From contig OX463778.1 of the NCBI GenBank assembly GCA_949825025.1, positions 44,060,646 through 44,124,645 on the forward strand: 64,000 bases of DNA, read 5' to 3'. The position numbers and the translations under genes are program-made. Positions 1 through 12,596 of the stretch are shown here, piece by piece. Position 1 is the first letter of the stretch; every line of letters starts with the position of its first letter. Source of the DNA: Siphlonurus alternatus. Lineage: Eukaryota > Arthropoda > Insecta > Ephemeroptera > Siphlonuridae. The notes under the pieces are model-generated. The model was not told where the DNA came from. It made no database searches and worked only from the letters and a program-made list of their open reading frames with translations.

Positions 1-321
1 TCATAAAATGTATGAAAAAAATTTAAAATGTTCTCCTCTACATCCCCTATCAGTAGGTAAAATATCAGGTATACAAAAACGATATATCTAGTTTTTGAGT
101 AATTAATTTTTAAATTTCTCTAATTTAACATGGAGAAATGGAACTTCCATGTTAAAGTAGTCAACTTTAAAAATTAATAACTCAACAACTAGCTCGTTTT
201 TGTATATCTGATATTTTAACTACTGATAGGGGATGTAGAGGAGAACATTTTAAATTTGTTTCATAATTTTTATGAATGGGATTTTTTTAGCATCAGCTGA
301 TCCGTGTTATCTCTGCCTTAA
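1..321. mobile_element. TTAA foldback element, subfamily B, cut by window start
   Basis: Two inverted arms (about 8-130 and 150-290) meet near a CTTCCATGTTAA centre. The right end reads GTTATCTCTGCCTTAA at 306-321, matching the ends of the 20776-21151 copy. The left terminus lies outside the window. It has no coding capacity. Confidence 0.75.
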
Positions 322-920
322 GTTTGTGATCTTACTGTAAAGAATTTTCAATGTGGATCGATTATAAGTTCAACTCGCTTAATAATGGTCTGCAATGTTT
401 CAGACTGGCAAAAATACGTTTGAAGTTGGCTACAGTGGTCGGCAGGAGAGTGGAAAATTTCCTATGCCATTCGACCTACCTCTGATCCAGTACGGACCCT
501 CAGACAAACCCTGGCTCTCAGACTATCTTATGTCTTCCTAAGATAAACTGCTGTGTAAAGTATGTTTTGGTGGACAAAAATGAAACCCAGTGAACTTCTA
601 TGTATACATATTAATATATTAATATATATATATATATATAATAGCTAGAGCAAGGATATAATTATATAGTTTATTTCCTCCATGGAGCTAGAGCATAAAA
701 CATATTATGTGTGGTAAAAAATTATTGAAGCATTGGCTGTAATTATATCATGGGTTTCTATTATACATCTAGCTTTTTTAATTATTTAAATTCTGCTTAC
801 ATGTTATAGTCTATGATTTTTATATAATATAATTTGCATCTATATAAGCCCCATTAATTAATTCCGGAGCCGGCCGATCGAGCCAGACTCCCGTGTCTTA
901 ATTCCCCTGTAATACTTGTA

Positions 921-1952
921 TACAGGGTGAACACATGAAAAGTAGAGATTTAAAACTCCCATTATGGAAGGAAAATATTTTTTGTTAACAATGACATGCA
1001 CATCAAATTAAAGCTTTTAGAATTTCAAGTTTTTTTTTTTACGCCAAACTGAAAATTTCATTTTTGTGTAATGTTTAAACGTTTGAACACGTTGAGAAAT
1101 GGCGTTTTAACACACTTTTTGCTCTTAATGGCCATAAAGAAATCTGCAATTTTAACAGCGTTTTTTGACATTCAAATGTGTTAAAAAAAATACAAAACAA
1201 GATTTTCGAATGCACTGCTGTGTTGTGATAAACATTCCATTCTGTTCCTCATATTTAGCCCATCGTAGCGGTAACAGAAAACCTTCTTAATTCATGATCG
1301 AGCTACAAAGTTACAAGTTAAAATGTTTTGCATGCTGGGCAGAGAGAATTTTGCAAATGTTGTCATTTTAATTTGTCAATTTTTAATTATTCTTCTCGTG
1401 CAAAAACTGAAAGTGGGGGAGAGTAATTTAAGGGTTTGAATGTGTTTGACAGTTGGTTTACTAAGATTTTTCAACGTCCCGGCCAGCGCCGCTATGAAGA
1501 TAAATCTGCTAAGAAAGCGTTGTGCGCGCAAGTCCCCCAAAATGCATGTTTTGAGAACTGAGAACCAGCTGCTGTAAAAAACATTTGTTTAAGCTGCCAG
1601 TGGTAACATGATGAAGAACTGACTGCAAAATGGGTCCTTAATTGACATCATCATTGGATGAAAAAAACTTGTTTTGCAAATTTTTTAGCACATTTAAACC
1701 TCTAAAAACACTGCTAAAATCGCAGACATTTCCTTACATGGCAGGAACAAAAAGTGGGTTCGGACACATGACATTTCTCAACGTGTTCAAACATAACATA
1801 AAAAAGAAATTTTCAGTTAGGAGTTAAAAAAACTTAAAATCCTAAGCTTTAATTTGATGTGCATGTTATTGCGTAGACAAAAATTATTTTCTTTCGATTA
1901 TAATATAGTTTTAAATTACTTCTTTTCATGTGTCCAGTGTGTCCACCCTGTA
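921..1952. mobile_element. 1.03 kb TA-flanked foldback element
   Basis: The termini are TACAGGGTG and CACCCTGTA, each preceded or followed by TA. The arms stay complementary far inward: the block GACATGCACATCAAATTAA near 991 reappears inverted near 1851-1870. No transposase frame is present. The TACAGGGTG ends and TA target suggest a Tc1/mariner-type non-autonomous element, but that assignment is an inference. Confidence 0.75.
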
Positions 1953-2596
1953 TAATCTCTATTATATATTACACCGTTTTTTTTTTTTTTTTTTTTTTTT
2001 TTTGGGCTTTATATATGCCTGCATGTACCTATTAATAGGATATACTGTACATATTATATACATCGCGTATCGCGATGGGAAAAAGAAGAGTAAATTAATA
2101 ATATTTAATTGAAAGAGTTGTAATACTGTTTTTTTTTACGTATATATCCAATATTTCATGGAAATTAAAGATATTTTAATTGCGTTGAGATTTTTTCTTT
2201 ATTAACACACATATTGTATATTATAATATATTATATATATATATATATATTTATAATGATTCATCGTACGTATGTACGTATAATTTTCTTATAAAAATTT
2301 ATTTCTGGCGTTTATATAAATATATATATATGCATGTGTATATAAGTGCGGCGGCCGGCGGTCCATATTATTGATTTATTCACATTCACATTAATATCAG
2401 TTGATATATTGTGAGTATTATCTTATTATACATACTAAACATTTAACAATTATACCGCTAAACTAGCTCTCTCGAGATCGAAGGCCAAACGTTAATGTGG
2501 GAGGAATAAGACGTTTGTGAGACGAAGTGTACGTCACGACGTCATCCTCTTATATGTTCTTCCATTGAAGGTGCAAAAATTCATAATTATTTTGAG

Positions 2597-2951
2597 TTAA
2601 GGGTAAGGTAACGCCACCAATGTTAAAAAAAATCCCTCTCACAAAAATTCTGAAAAAAATTTAAAATGTTCTCCTCTACACCCCCTATCAGTACCTAAAA
2701 TATCAGGTATACAAATACGATCTAGTTTTTGAGTTATAAATTTTTAAAGTTGACTACTTTAACATGGAGAAATGAAACTCCCATGTTAAATTGGTCAACT
2801 TTAAAAATTCATAACTCAAAAACTAGATCGTATTTGTATACCTGATATTTTAGCTACTGATAGGGGGTGTAGAGGAGAACATTTTAAATTTTTTTCAGAA
2901 TTTTTGTGAGAGGGATTTTTTTTAACATTGGTGGCGTTACCTTACCCTTAA
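2597..2951. mobile_element. TTAA foldback element, subfamily A
   Basis: TTAA duplications at 2597-2600 and 2948-2951 bound a nearly perfect palindrome with ends GGGTAAGGTAACGCCACCAA and its inverse. It is nearly identical to copies at 21148, 47542 and (less so) 37707 and 56991. The TTAA target with purine-starting termini (GGG) fits the Kolobok superfamily better than piggyBac, whose ends start CCC. Confidence 0.9.
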
Positions 2952-4751
2952 AAAAATATTAATGACCTCATATTCTAAAATTAAATATTTTGTTTCCATA
3001 TATATATATGTTTTTTTTTTTTTTTTTTTGAGGAATCAAACACCAGCGGTGTACATAGTGCGTTTGCACGTGGTTAGGAGTTAGGAGGTTGTTGTTTTAA
3101 GGAATAATTATAATGTAATGTAAACACTATATCACCGCGTCATATATGTTATAAGTTTCCTGTAAAAATTACTATTATGGAATGAGTGCATGACGCACGT
3201 AAAATTTATAAGACAAAGGGAATGTCCGAATGTCTTTGGACAAAAAGGCCTTGGCAGTGGCAGAGATTTTACACTTATAATATTGTCAGAACGAGTGATG
3301 ATGCATAAAACATAATTTTAATATACCCCATTTTATTATAGTGACCGACGCGAATTTTTAAAAAAGTATGATGATCGAATTAGTTAGAAGTCATGAAACA
3401 ATCGGATTATTATTTTATTAAATAATGAAATATAATATATATTTTATTCTGTTGAAGATATATTATATTATTATACGTATGATCGCAAAATATCTTAGAT
3501 GTTGATAAAGCGATGTACACAAAAGTTACGTGTGAATATAACAGAATATATTTTTTTTAGGGTGAAGGGAATTCTGTTCTCTTTTTGAGATTTTCATATA
3601 TTATCATAATTTTCTTATGTAAAATTTAATTTAAGACAAAAAAAATGTTTTTTTTTGAGTTCTTTCAAATTTTGAGTATTTTGATCATTATAATATATTT
3701 TTTATATTGCAAGCATATATAGTATGCATAAAATTTAATAACTTGCTTATTTTTGCTATAAAGTATTGCAGACCTGTTACCATCTGTCACCTACAGCGGC
3801 TAGACAAGGATAATATGGGGCACCAATACAGGGGGGGGGGGAGGATCTGCCTCTATAAGGCCAATGTAATAAAAAAAAATTGAAGCGGGAGAAATGCCTA
3901 TATTGCCCATGCTAAATCCAAAATTTCAGGGGGGCTGCAGCCCCCCAGGCCCCCTTCTCCCCCTGGATACGCGCCTGCCTCCGACATTTATAGTTATATA
4001 TTATAACTATCGATCGTTTTGCATGTACTCATCGAATCTGCTTTTGCAGAATGTATTTTAATTATTAATAATAATATACAATACATGTATCATCTAGAGT
4101 AGATAGTAATAAATATACACCAGAGTACGGATGCAGTAATTAATGTACACGAGTATAATATACATAGAACGCGCGTGCAAGTCTGAATTTACTTAAATTT
4201 TAATAGACGACTTGCAAAACCCCATTTTTAGCAAAAAGTAAACAAACAGAAGTGACCCCACAGTTCATTGTTGTTTTGATTATGTGTATAAATTTTGCTT
4301 ATACATTTTGGACCTTATGGGAAATTTACGATTTTCACACACAGATTTCAATATGTTACAAACCTACGATTCTAAATATAAAAATATCACCAGAATCTGC
4401 AGTTTTTGGTCATTTATAATGCTGAAATGCGTATCAGAAGAAGTTTTCTTTACTTTAATATGGTAAATTTCATATGATACCAAATCAGCCAATTGCATAG
4501 GGGAAGATATGTAACCAAGGAAGCTCCAGATTGTTGATTATTGCAACAGTTAGAAGAAAAAAGAAAAAATTATAGAAATTTGAAAAAAAAAAGTTAAATA
4601 AAAATTTGAAATTTAGGGGATATCAAGTAGTATTTTCTTTCTTTAAAATAAACAAATTATAAGTTAGTTTCTAATTTTAACAGGAAAAATTAAAAGTGCG
4701 ACTCATAAATAAATGTTTTATTTCCCTTAAAACTGCATGCATATAACTACT

Positions 4752-5042
4752 ATGGACAATTTGCATGACATTTTTTTATTACAGAAATGGATGGAGGGTA
4801 CCAAATATGCTACTCTGAATTTTTTCAGATTTTTTTTCGAGCGGGAACTATTTTTAAAAAATTATCGCGTTTAGCGCCTATCCTTTTCTTAAGGACAGAC
4901 TCCTCGTGACGACATAAAATAGACTTTCAATCATTTTTTAAAAATAGTTCCCGGTCTCTAAAAATTCGGAAAAATTCAGAGTAGCATAACTTTGCACCCT
5001 CTATCCATTTCTGCAATAAAAAAATGTCATGCAATGTCCATT
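4752..5042. mobile_element. Foldback element of the CAGAAATGG family, copy 1
   Basis: The inverted arms share the core CAGAAATGGAT(G/A)GAGGGT followed by ATGCTACTCTGA. Copies 2 (36022-36343) and 3 (51797-52127) share this core. The outermost 25-30 bases (TATGGACA...) are complementary between the arms of this copy but differ from those of the other copies. It is non-coding. Confidence 0.75.
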
Positions 5043-6000
5043 GTATAAATTAAAACCCTCTCACGTGTGCTGCACTTTCATTTAATTGTTTGCTCCACGC
5101 GGTGCAGACAAAATATAACAAAAATAAGAGAAGCAAAATTCACATTTTTTATTTTTTTTTTACAATATCTTAATGATGTGAACTTGGATTATTAAATAAA
5201 TTTTAAAAATCAAATTCAATTAAATGACACGTACACTGATTCTATAAAAATAATAAAAAAGTGGTTACACGAATTACTTGATTTAATTAAAATTATTTAC
5301 TCAAAGCTTTATTTATTACGCACGTATTGAAAAGAGATTGAAAAATGGGGTGAAAAAAATATGAAATGTTAAAAAAATTGTATCAGGCCATATATTTTAT
5401 TCTCTAATATAATAGTATTTTTTCATGATTTAAATGATAAAAAAGTGGCGTGTCCTTAAAAAAACTGCGGCGGGCTATTAGGGGGCTACGCCCCCTAACC
5501 CCCCCAGTGGGCTGTTCTCAGTCTTTATCCTGCATGAAGACCCCCCCCCCCCTTGGGCAAATCCTGGCTACGCCACTGACATTTTTACACTATGCAATTT
5601 AAAGAAATAAATTTTAAACCTCAGCTTAATTTAATTGGCTATGTCAAAGCTCACATGAGCATATAACAACTGTTTACTAATGAGAATGTTTTACGTACTT
5701 AATTGCATTAAATTGATCCCTATCAGTACATAACAATTTTTTTTTTTTAAAAATCATCAATTCTTTTTAATAAAATTAAAAGGTGCATCATCAAGGCGTG
5801 TCTGATGAAAAAAAAATCGTAGTGCACGAATTTATAATTCTGATTATAATTTTATACTAATATTATACACATACAGCAAAAATCACTTCAATAAGATTCG
5901 TAGCTCAACAGGTTCTTTTCATTTACAGTATAATGATCAAAGGGTAGCATAACAAATTATGCGCATGGTCTGGGAAAAGGTATTGTTAATAATCAATTGC

Positions 6001-6282
6001 AAGTTAGACGATGCGCATGCGTTGCAATTTCTACTATAAGGCCATCGCTGCAGGCACGGAGCAATTGCGCGAGGCAGGCGCGCGAGAAGGCGGCGGCTAG
6101 GCAGCCAAGTAAACAGAGCTTGAGCTAGGCTCGCGGTACCGCAGCGTTAGTGTCACTCGGACGGTGGCTACAGCGGAACACACATACGGTAGCGGAGCTC
6201 ATATTTGACACCAACGAGGCCGAATACTACCTTTCCTGCAGCCAGTAAAGACACACGTTCATATTTCACCCCGTTCATACAG
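6001..6282 (+). promoter_or_regulatory. THEM6: Putative THEM6 promoter and 5'UTR exon
   Basis: This GC-rich patch stands out from AT-rich surroundings. It contains a near-perfect NRF-1 type site, TGCGCATGCG, at 6012-6021, and a stretch ending in a good splice donor (ACAG followed by GTGAGA) after 6282. No long reading frame is present. I infer a TATA-less promoter and non-coding first exon joined to the coding exon whose acceptor ends at 7266. The transcription start cannot be fixed from sequence alone. Confidence 0.6.
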
Positions 6283-7267
6283 GTGAGACACATTATAAAT
6301 TTTATAGGCTATATATAATATACATATTTTATTAAAAAATATATAATATAACAAATAATACAGTTATTATATTTTTAATTGTTGTAAATTTGAATGTAAT
6401 AGATTTAAATTCTTGCTTAAAATTAATCGTGAGCTTTTGAAAATTAATTTATCGTAAATATATTGTACTCTAAGATTAAATTAATTGGCACAAAAAGTAA
6501 ATTAATAAAATACAATTTTATAAAATTTAAGATAAAGAATCAATATTCCAGGTAATGAAAAAATTTATTATTATTTTTATTTTCGTGTTTATTACATCGC
6601 GTGCTGCTCCAGATTACTTGCTGACTATAATAATAAATTGTTGTTACTAAAACTCAGCACTATATAGGCACGAGTTCTGAGTTTGTATTTTTGCACCGCC
6701 CTACTGCAGTGTTGTACACCATTGTTACATTGTGTAAGGTAATAGAGATAATAGCGTTATTTTGCCTTCATCAATTTTATCTCAACGATAAGTAAATCTC
6801 AACCAAAGTGGTAATAATTCACATTTTCAAATTTCTAATAAATTTTTTAATTTTAAAAATTGAAGAAAATTAGAATCAATTTTGAAAAGAAATATAATTC
6901 TTTGTGAAAACAGCTTATTGGTCGTCTATATAATAATAGCATTTAGACACGCATTTTTTTTTTTTTTTCACAAATTATAATTCCATCATGAAGTTAGAAT
7001 TGGGTAGTTTCTCTATTCGGGACAGCACGAACTTTATCCTTGTACTTGAATTGCAGTTGCAAGAGAAAAAGAACTACAATTTTTTGGGAAATAAGAGAGT
7101 TCTCAATCGTCTCAATCCATACATTCATTGAAAAAAGTTGGCATTCGTTCACAAAAAAATGCCCACAAACATTGAATATTATTTCGCGTTGTCTTGACGA
7201 TGTACCAATACAAGTATGGGACCAAGTTAAATGATCCAATCGGGTGTTTGGTGCTCATCTCCTTAGC

Positions 7268-9979
7268 ATGGAGGACGTGCTATGCTGGGTCGCCGTGGCG
7301 GTGCTGGCCGCAGTGGTGCTGCTATACGCTTGCCTCGAGCTGCACTACTTCCTGCGCATGGTGCTCTGTGTGGTCATCGCGAGGCTCTTCAAGAGGACGG
7401 TGCACATCCTCGACACCACCACCGTCAGCGGTAAGTCACGTGACCTTTTACATTGTCAGGACGGCTCATGCAGAAAATGATACGCAACGCTAGGTTAGAA
7501 CCGAAAAGAACCAGCATGCACATGCAGAGGGTATTGAACTTAATTTTTAGTCATCCCCTTCGTATTAACTAATTACACTTAAATACGTCTACTATGGAGT
7601 TATATTGTATTTTTTTATTTGTTGATAAATTGAACTTCTCACACTTCAGTAATTGAATAATTTATATCAATTAATTTGTTCGACTGATATTTTAAAATAT
7701 ATAGTGTTTTCTTTTTTGTTTTTTTAGTCTTTTCTTATGATAATCAATAAAAAAAATGACACGTTGTATAATTGTTTTAAGATTGATAAAGTCAAAAAGT
7801 CATGCACTTTTAGTACATTTTTACTTATTATTGGAAACGAAATCAAAGTTTATATACTTTATATACTCAAATTCAGCTTATTTTTTAATGAATGACATTT
7901 TATTGAAAGCAATTAATAATTCCAATAATTTAGTTTCCTAAGTATATATATTTGTATTATATATATTATGTAAATTTTATTTTATTGTTTTATTGTTGAA
8001 TTAAAATTTAACTTTTGAATATTAAAATTTCTCTTTTTCTCACCAATTTAGATATTGCTATTCTTACTATAATTTTTTTCATGTTTAAAATGCATTTTAT
8101 GAATGCGATAACCTTTTATTTCAACTTCCCAATTTTAGCACATCACACTATTTTTATTATTATTATTATTATTTTTTTTTTCTCTTTTAAGTCTTCTTGT
8201 ATTATCTTACCCTGATTTTAAAACTGAGATACCGTTTTCTTGGACATCAATTGTTAAGCTAACAAGAAAACTATTGAATGTTTCTGAAAGAAACCTCTGG
8301 TGCTGATTATGCTTTAAAGTTCAGTTTAAATATTTAATTCCAGCATTACGTGGGAAGGTGAAGTGTTTAAGGTTTTCAGTGTTTTCACAGAATGAGGCGA
8401 ATATAATATACGGTCACAGATTTTGAGTTGAAAGCACAGATTAACATATAAAATAAAATAGTCATGCTGGAATGAGCAACTTTTTGTTTTGTAATATTGA
8501 GTTTGTTATTAAATTTATCCGAGTAGTGTGATGTAATCGTATAGCTTATTACTGCTGCATCAGTGTTCAGTACAATGTGATATTCACGTATGTAGATTTT
8601 TTGGTTAACATTTGTTTGGTTTGTTTATAGTTCTATATATGGCAAAAATTGATTTTTTTTATTACATTGCAACCTAGACAAAACGAAATTCAGTTATTCT
8701 GGCACAAAATTAATGCTGATTAAATTTAAAGTGAATGCATGCGAATACAATTCTTGAAAAAATTAATGAATTTTTAATTTTTTAGTCTTTTAAAAGGGTC
8801 AGAAATACTTTACTATTGAAAAACAATTGCATGGCTGCTACTTGACATCTGCCAATTTAATACCGTTAAATTCAGACTTTTGAGCAGTATTTTTCATGCA
8901 TGGGCAAAACTTCATGGGTAAAATTACAAGCAATGTGTGTTAATGTTTTGGTTTCAATTAAATGATTTTTTACATAAATTCATGAAATTACATAAAATGC
9001 AGACTTCGATCATCCCATATTGCAATGAAAATTATAAAAAAAAAATTACATGTCCGTATTAATATCATATATTATATGACTAACTCGTGAAATTTATTAC
9101 TTAAATGCATGGATATTTCGTTATGATCTATTTTTAAATGCAATGCAATGAATCAATGCACAATAATGTTTTCAATAGTTTTCATTCAGTTCTTGGACAT
9201 GCATGCAATTATTTAATGACGGGGTTCGCTGATTTTATAAATTGCATGCAACCAAGAAGCATGATGTTTTTGAAAAAGAAATCGGAAGCCATGTAATATT
9301 ATTGGTTAACACATTCTTGAGTAATAACGAGCGATTGCCACTTATTATTAAAATGCAATCAATTTTGCAAAGTAAGCAATATTGTTTCTCCAACTTCGAC
9401 TAAACATGCTGCAGTTGGGTTTCAAAACAATAATAACAAGCAAAAGGTTGAAATATTAACAAAAAGTCCTATTTTAAATTATTTTGACAAATAATAAAAG
9501 ATAAAACTGCAATGTGCTAATATAATTATACTGTATTATGAGCCATGGAATATCTCAGTGCCGGGGTTTTCCTGTTCCGATAGTATGCTGTGCGTGTTCA
9601 ATAAATGACAATGCAACTTAATTAGTTTACCAATATTTATATATACATCAAATTGTTACAAATTTAATTGAGACAATAAATTTCCTACTAGTTATACCTA
9701 CTATTTATTATATCGTGATGCCTGGAAAGTAGCATGCGTGCACCATGTCGAGAAGATCAATTCCAGCAGACCATGTATGCGTTGCTGGCTACTAACATCT
9801 CTCTATTCGTCTGGGCTGGAGGAAGGGGCAGGCAGACTCCGCGTCTCGAACCTCGGCGGCGGCACGGCGGTCGATACGCAACCAGCAAAGGGAGGGAATC
9901 AGGCCACGCGGGGTCCGCCGCCGCCTCTCCAGCCCCGGCCTCTAGTAAAATACTACCCTCGACCTCTCTACTGCGGTGG

Positions 9980-10057
<78 letters not shown>

Positions 10058-12529
10058 CAACCACTATAATATATACTACATTATGTAATAAAATTAAAGA
10101 CACATATATGATACAATTTATAAACATAATATTGCTTTTATAATATTAATTAGTAAATAATAATATATTCAGTACATACAATATTGAAACATAGAATATA
10201 GTTTTTTTTTTTTCGAAAATTATCTCAACTCAAAATGTTAATCTCAAATACTTAATTTATTCGCTAAAGTATTGAAATTACTTTGCTATCATTTTTAGCA
10301 ATTTAATCAACATTTTTTTTACTAACCGCAAAGCAAGCATAAAAATAATGCGTTGAGAGGTTTCAGCACGTCATGTTTAATAAACGATATATAAAATCAA
10401 AGTGACAAGGTTATAGTGACATGAGTTGTTACGTTGATGCTTGGTGCCAAAAACACATGATGCATTCGTTAAAAATTATTTACTTCTGTCATGATAAAAT
10501 CTGTACAGTAAACGTGCACCGTATTTTAAATTAACGTAAACATGTATATTTGATTAACCACGTGGTTACGATGCAGTAAACGCAGCAGCAGCAGCCCAAG
10601 GTTGCTGCAGGTGCATCAGGTGAGTGGTGTCGGGTGCCAGCATGCAGCCACGCTGCACTTGTATGGACAAGGTCTTTTCCGCCAGTGACCTTCCTTACGC
10701 AGGTTCTTCCACGCATGCAACTGCAGAAACTTTAGCGAATATCCTTCTGGGTTCTGCAAATTAAATGCAAATCATAATTATATATCAACATTCGTTAATT
10801 TTTATATATACTTGGACATTTTAATGACAACTTCTTTATTGTCCTTCAACATTGTTTTCTTTCCTTTTGCAAATTCTCAGTGAACGTCGTTTACATCACT
10901 AATGTGATGGCTAACAATATATAGTTGTTTTTTTCTTATAAAAAATGTGTTGCTTATTCAAATATTAAAAAAAAAACTTACGTATTTTTTTTAAGTTTTG
11001 AATTTAAATAGTTGAACATAAAAATGTATGTCTTCAATTATAGGATGTATATTTTGGAAAACAACGTTGTCACTCTTTAGAAAAACATAATAGCATTTTT
11101 CAGCCAAAAAACGTGGGATATATCCCGCTACGTTGGTCGTTAATAAATAATGCACTTTTTTAGGTTAAATTATATTTAAAAAATAAAAAATAAATCTAAT
11201 TTTTCACTTGAATGGAAATAATAGAACAAATTAATATCATACCAGACCTGTATATGATATTGTTTTATTATTTTATCTACATCAGAGAACTTAGTAAACC
11301 ATTATCGAAATATTTGATAGCACTGCCTTAATTAATACACATTATTTTTCTTCTTATTACACAGCTTAAAATGCCACGAAAGGAGAGTGACGTGTATTAT
11401 TACAGAGTGAAAACATTTGTCCAATTACAGAATTGCTCCGGTTCATTTCATTGTTATTCCAATGGCATGGTAATTGTGTCACCACATCACCATTTCTTTA
11501 TATTATTATGCATATCATATCAATAAAAAGAAAGTATATGTCATGAATAAATTAATTTAATGAAAAAACTGATAGCAGTACAAATATTATTGGACATGAT
11601 TCACAAAGGAAGATTTAAAGCAGGTTTTTCTGGTGAGCATCAGCTTAACTACACTCAAATTAATTTGAAATTCGCGCTGAAAGTACCCGGAAGTGACACG
11701 TTTCAGTCCTTCGTATTCTATATATTTGAAGTTATAAATTTTGCAGAGACCTTTGTAATACGACGAGTATTGACTTGGTTGTAAAATTGTCAATCTCAGA
11801 CTTAAACAGGAAGACTAATAGAAACGTCAATCTCAGGCTACTACCGGAGGGAAAATTAAATTAATTTGACTGTAGTGCAATAATATTAACCGTGGTTATT
11901 TCCTTCGTGAATTGCGCTCATTAAAGCAAGCCTATTAAAACATAAATATATAACAATAAAAAAAAAAACAATGACTAAGATTCCTATATAAAAGTGATTT
12001 ACGTTTACAACGACGACGAGTTGCATAATTCAATTTATCTAGCGTGAAGGTTGACGTTAAATTACCATAGAGACTATAAGGTAGGTATTATAGGTACGGT
12101 ACAGAGGGCTTTTACCTTGCCCTCTCTGCACGGCGAGTATTGATTGCCCCGAGCAGACAGCTATAGGCTTGGAGGTGTCTCTCCGTTCACCACATTTCCG
12201 CTTCCCGGTGACCTTTCCTTTCCCCAACGTGACCTTATATTAATCGTGAAACTGTGAAACATATCTAATACGACCCACCTACACTACTGAGGTCTCTGTT
12301 AATATGATAAAAAATAATAGTTTTAAAATTTGACTATTGCAAAATTGAATTGAACCTAAAAAAAAAGTATATAAAGATGACAACATGAAAATAACTTGTT
12401 GTTTTATACGCTTATGTTTCGTATATGACAGCATGCAATGTCATCGGTTCTAAAGATGTATGATAAAAATCAATAACATCTGCGCTTGCTAAAGAATCTT
12501 CAGTGTTCACTAATTCACTTACAAGTTAG

Positions 12530-12596
<67 letters not shown>

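Larger units (their letters stand above)
322..6000. other. Intergenic region upstream of THEM6
   Basis: No gene was recognised. Apart from the foldbacks listed separately, there is a 28-base poly(T) run near 1976 and two probable transposon-end fragments. One lies near 3825-3975 and ends GGATACGCGCCTG. The other lies near 5445-5579 and ends CCTGGCTACGCCACTG, a typical hAT-like terminus, but with no matching left end or target duplication. Confidence 0.5.

Noticed and set aside
9842..9897. Minus-strand tRNA-like B box (GGTTCGAGAC)
   Set aside because: No A box lies 44 bases upstream and no cloverleaf can be drawn; a chance match in a GC-rich patch.
9734..10127. Open frames of 61-116 codons on both strands
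   Set aside because: Most of their length is translation of the (CT)n microsatellite (Ser-Leu or Arg-Glu runs), and the remainder matches no protein family.
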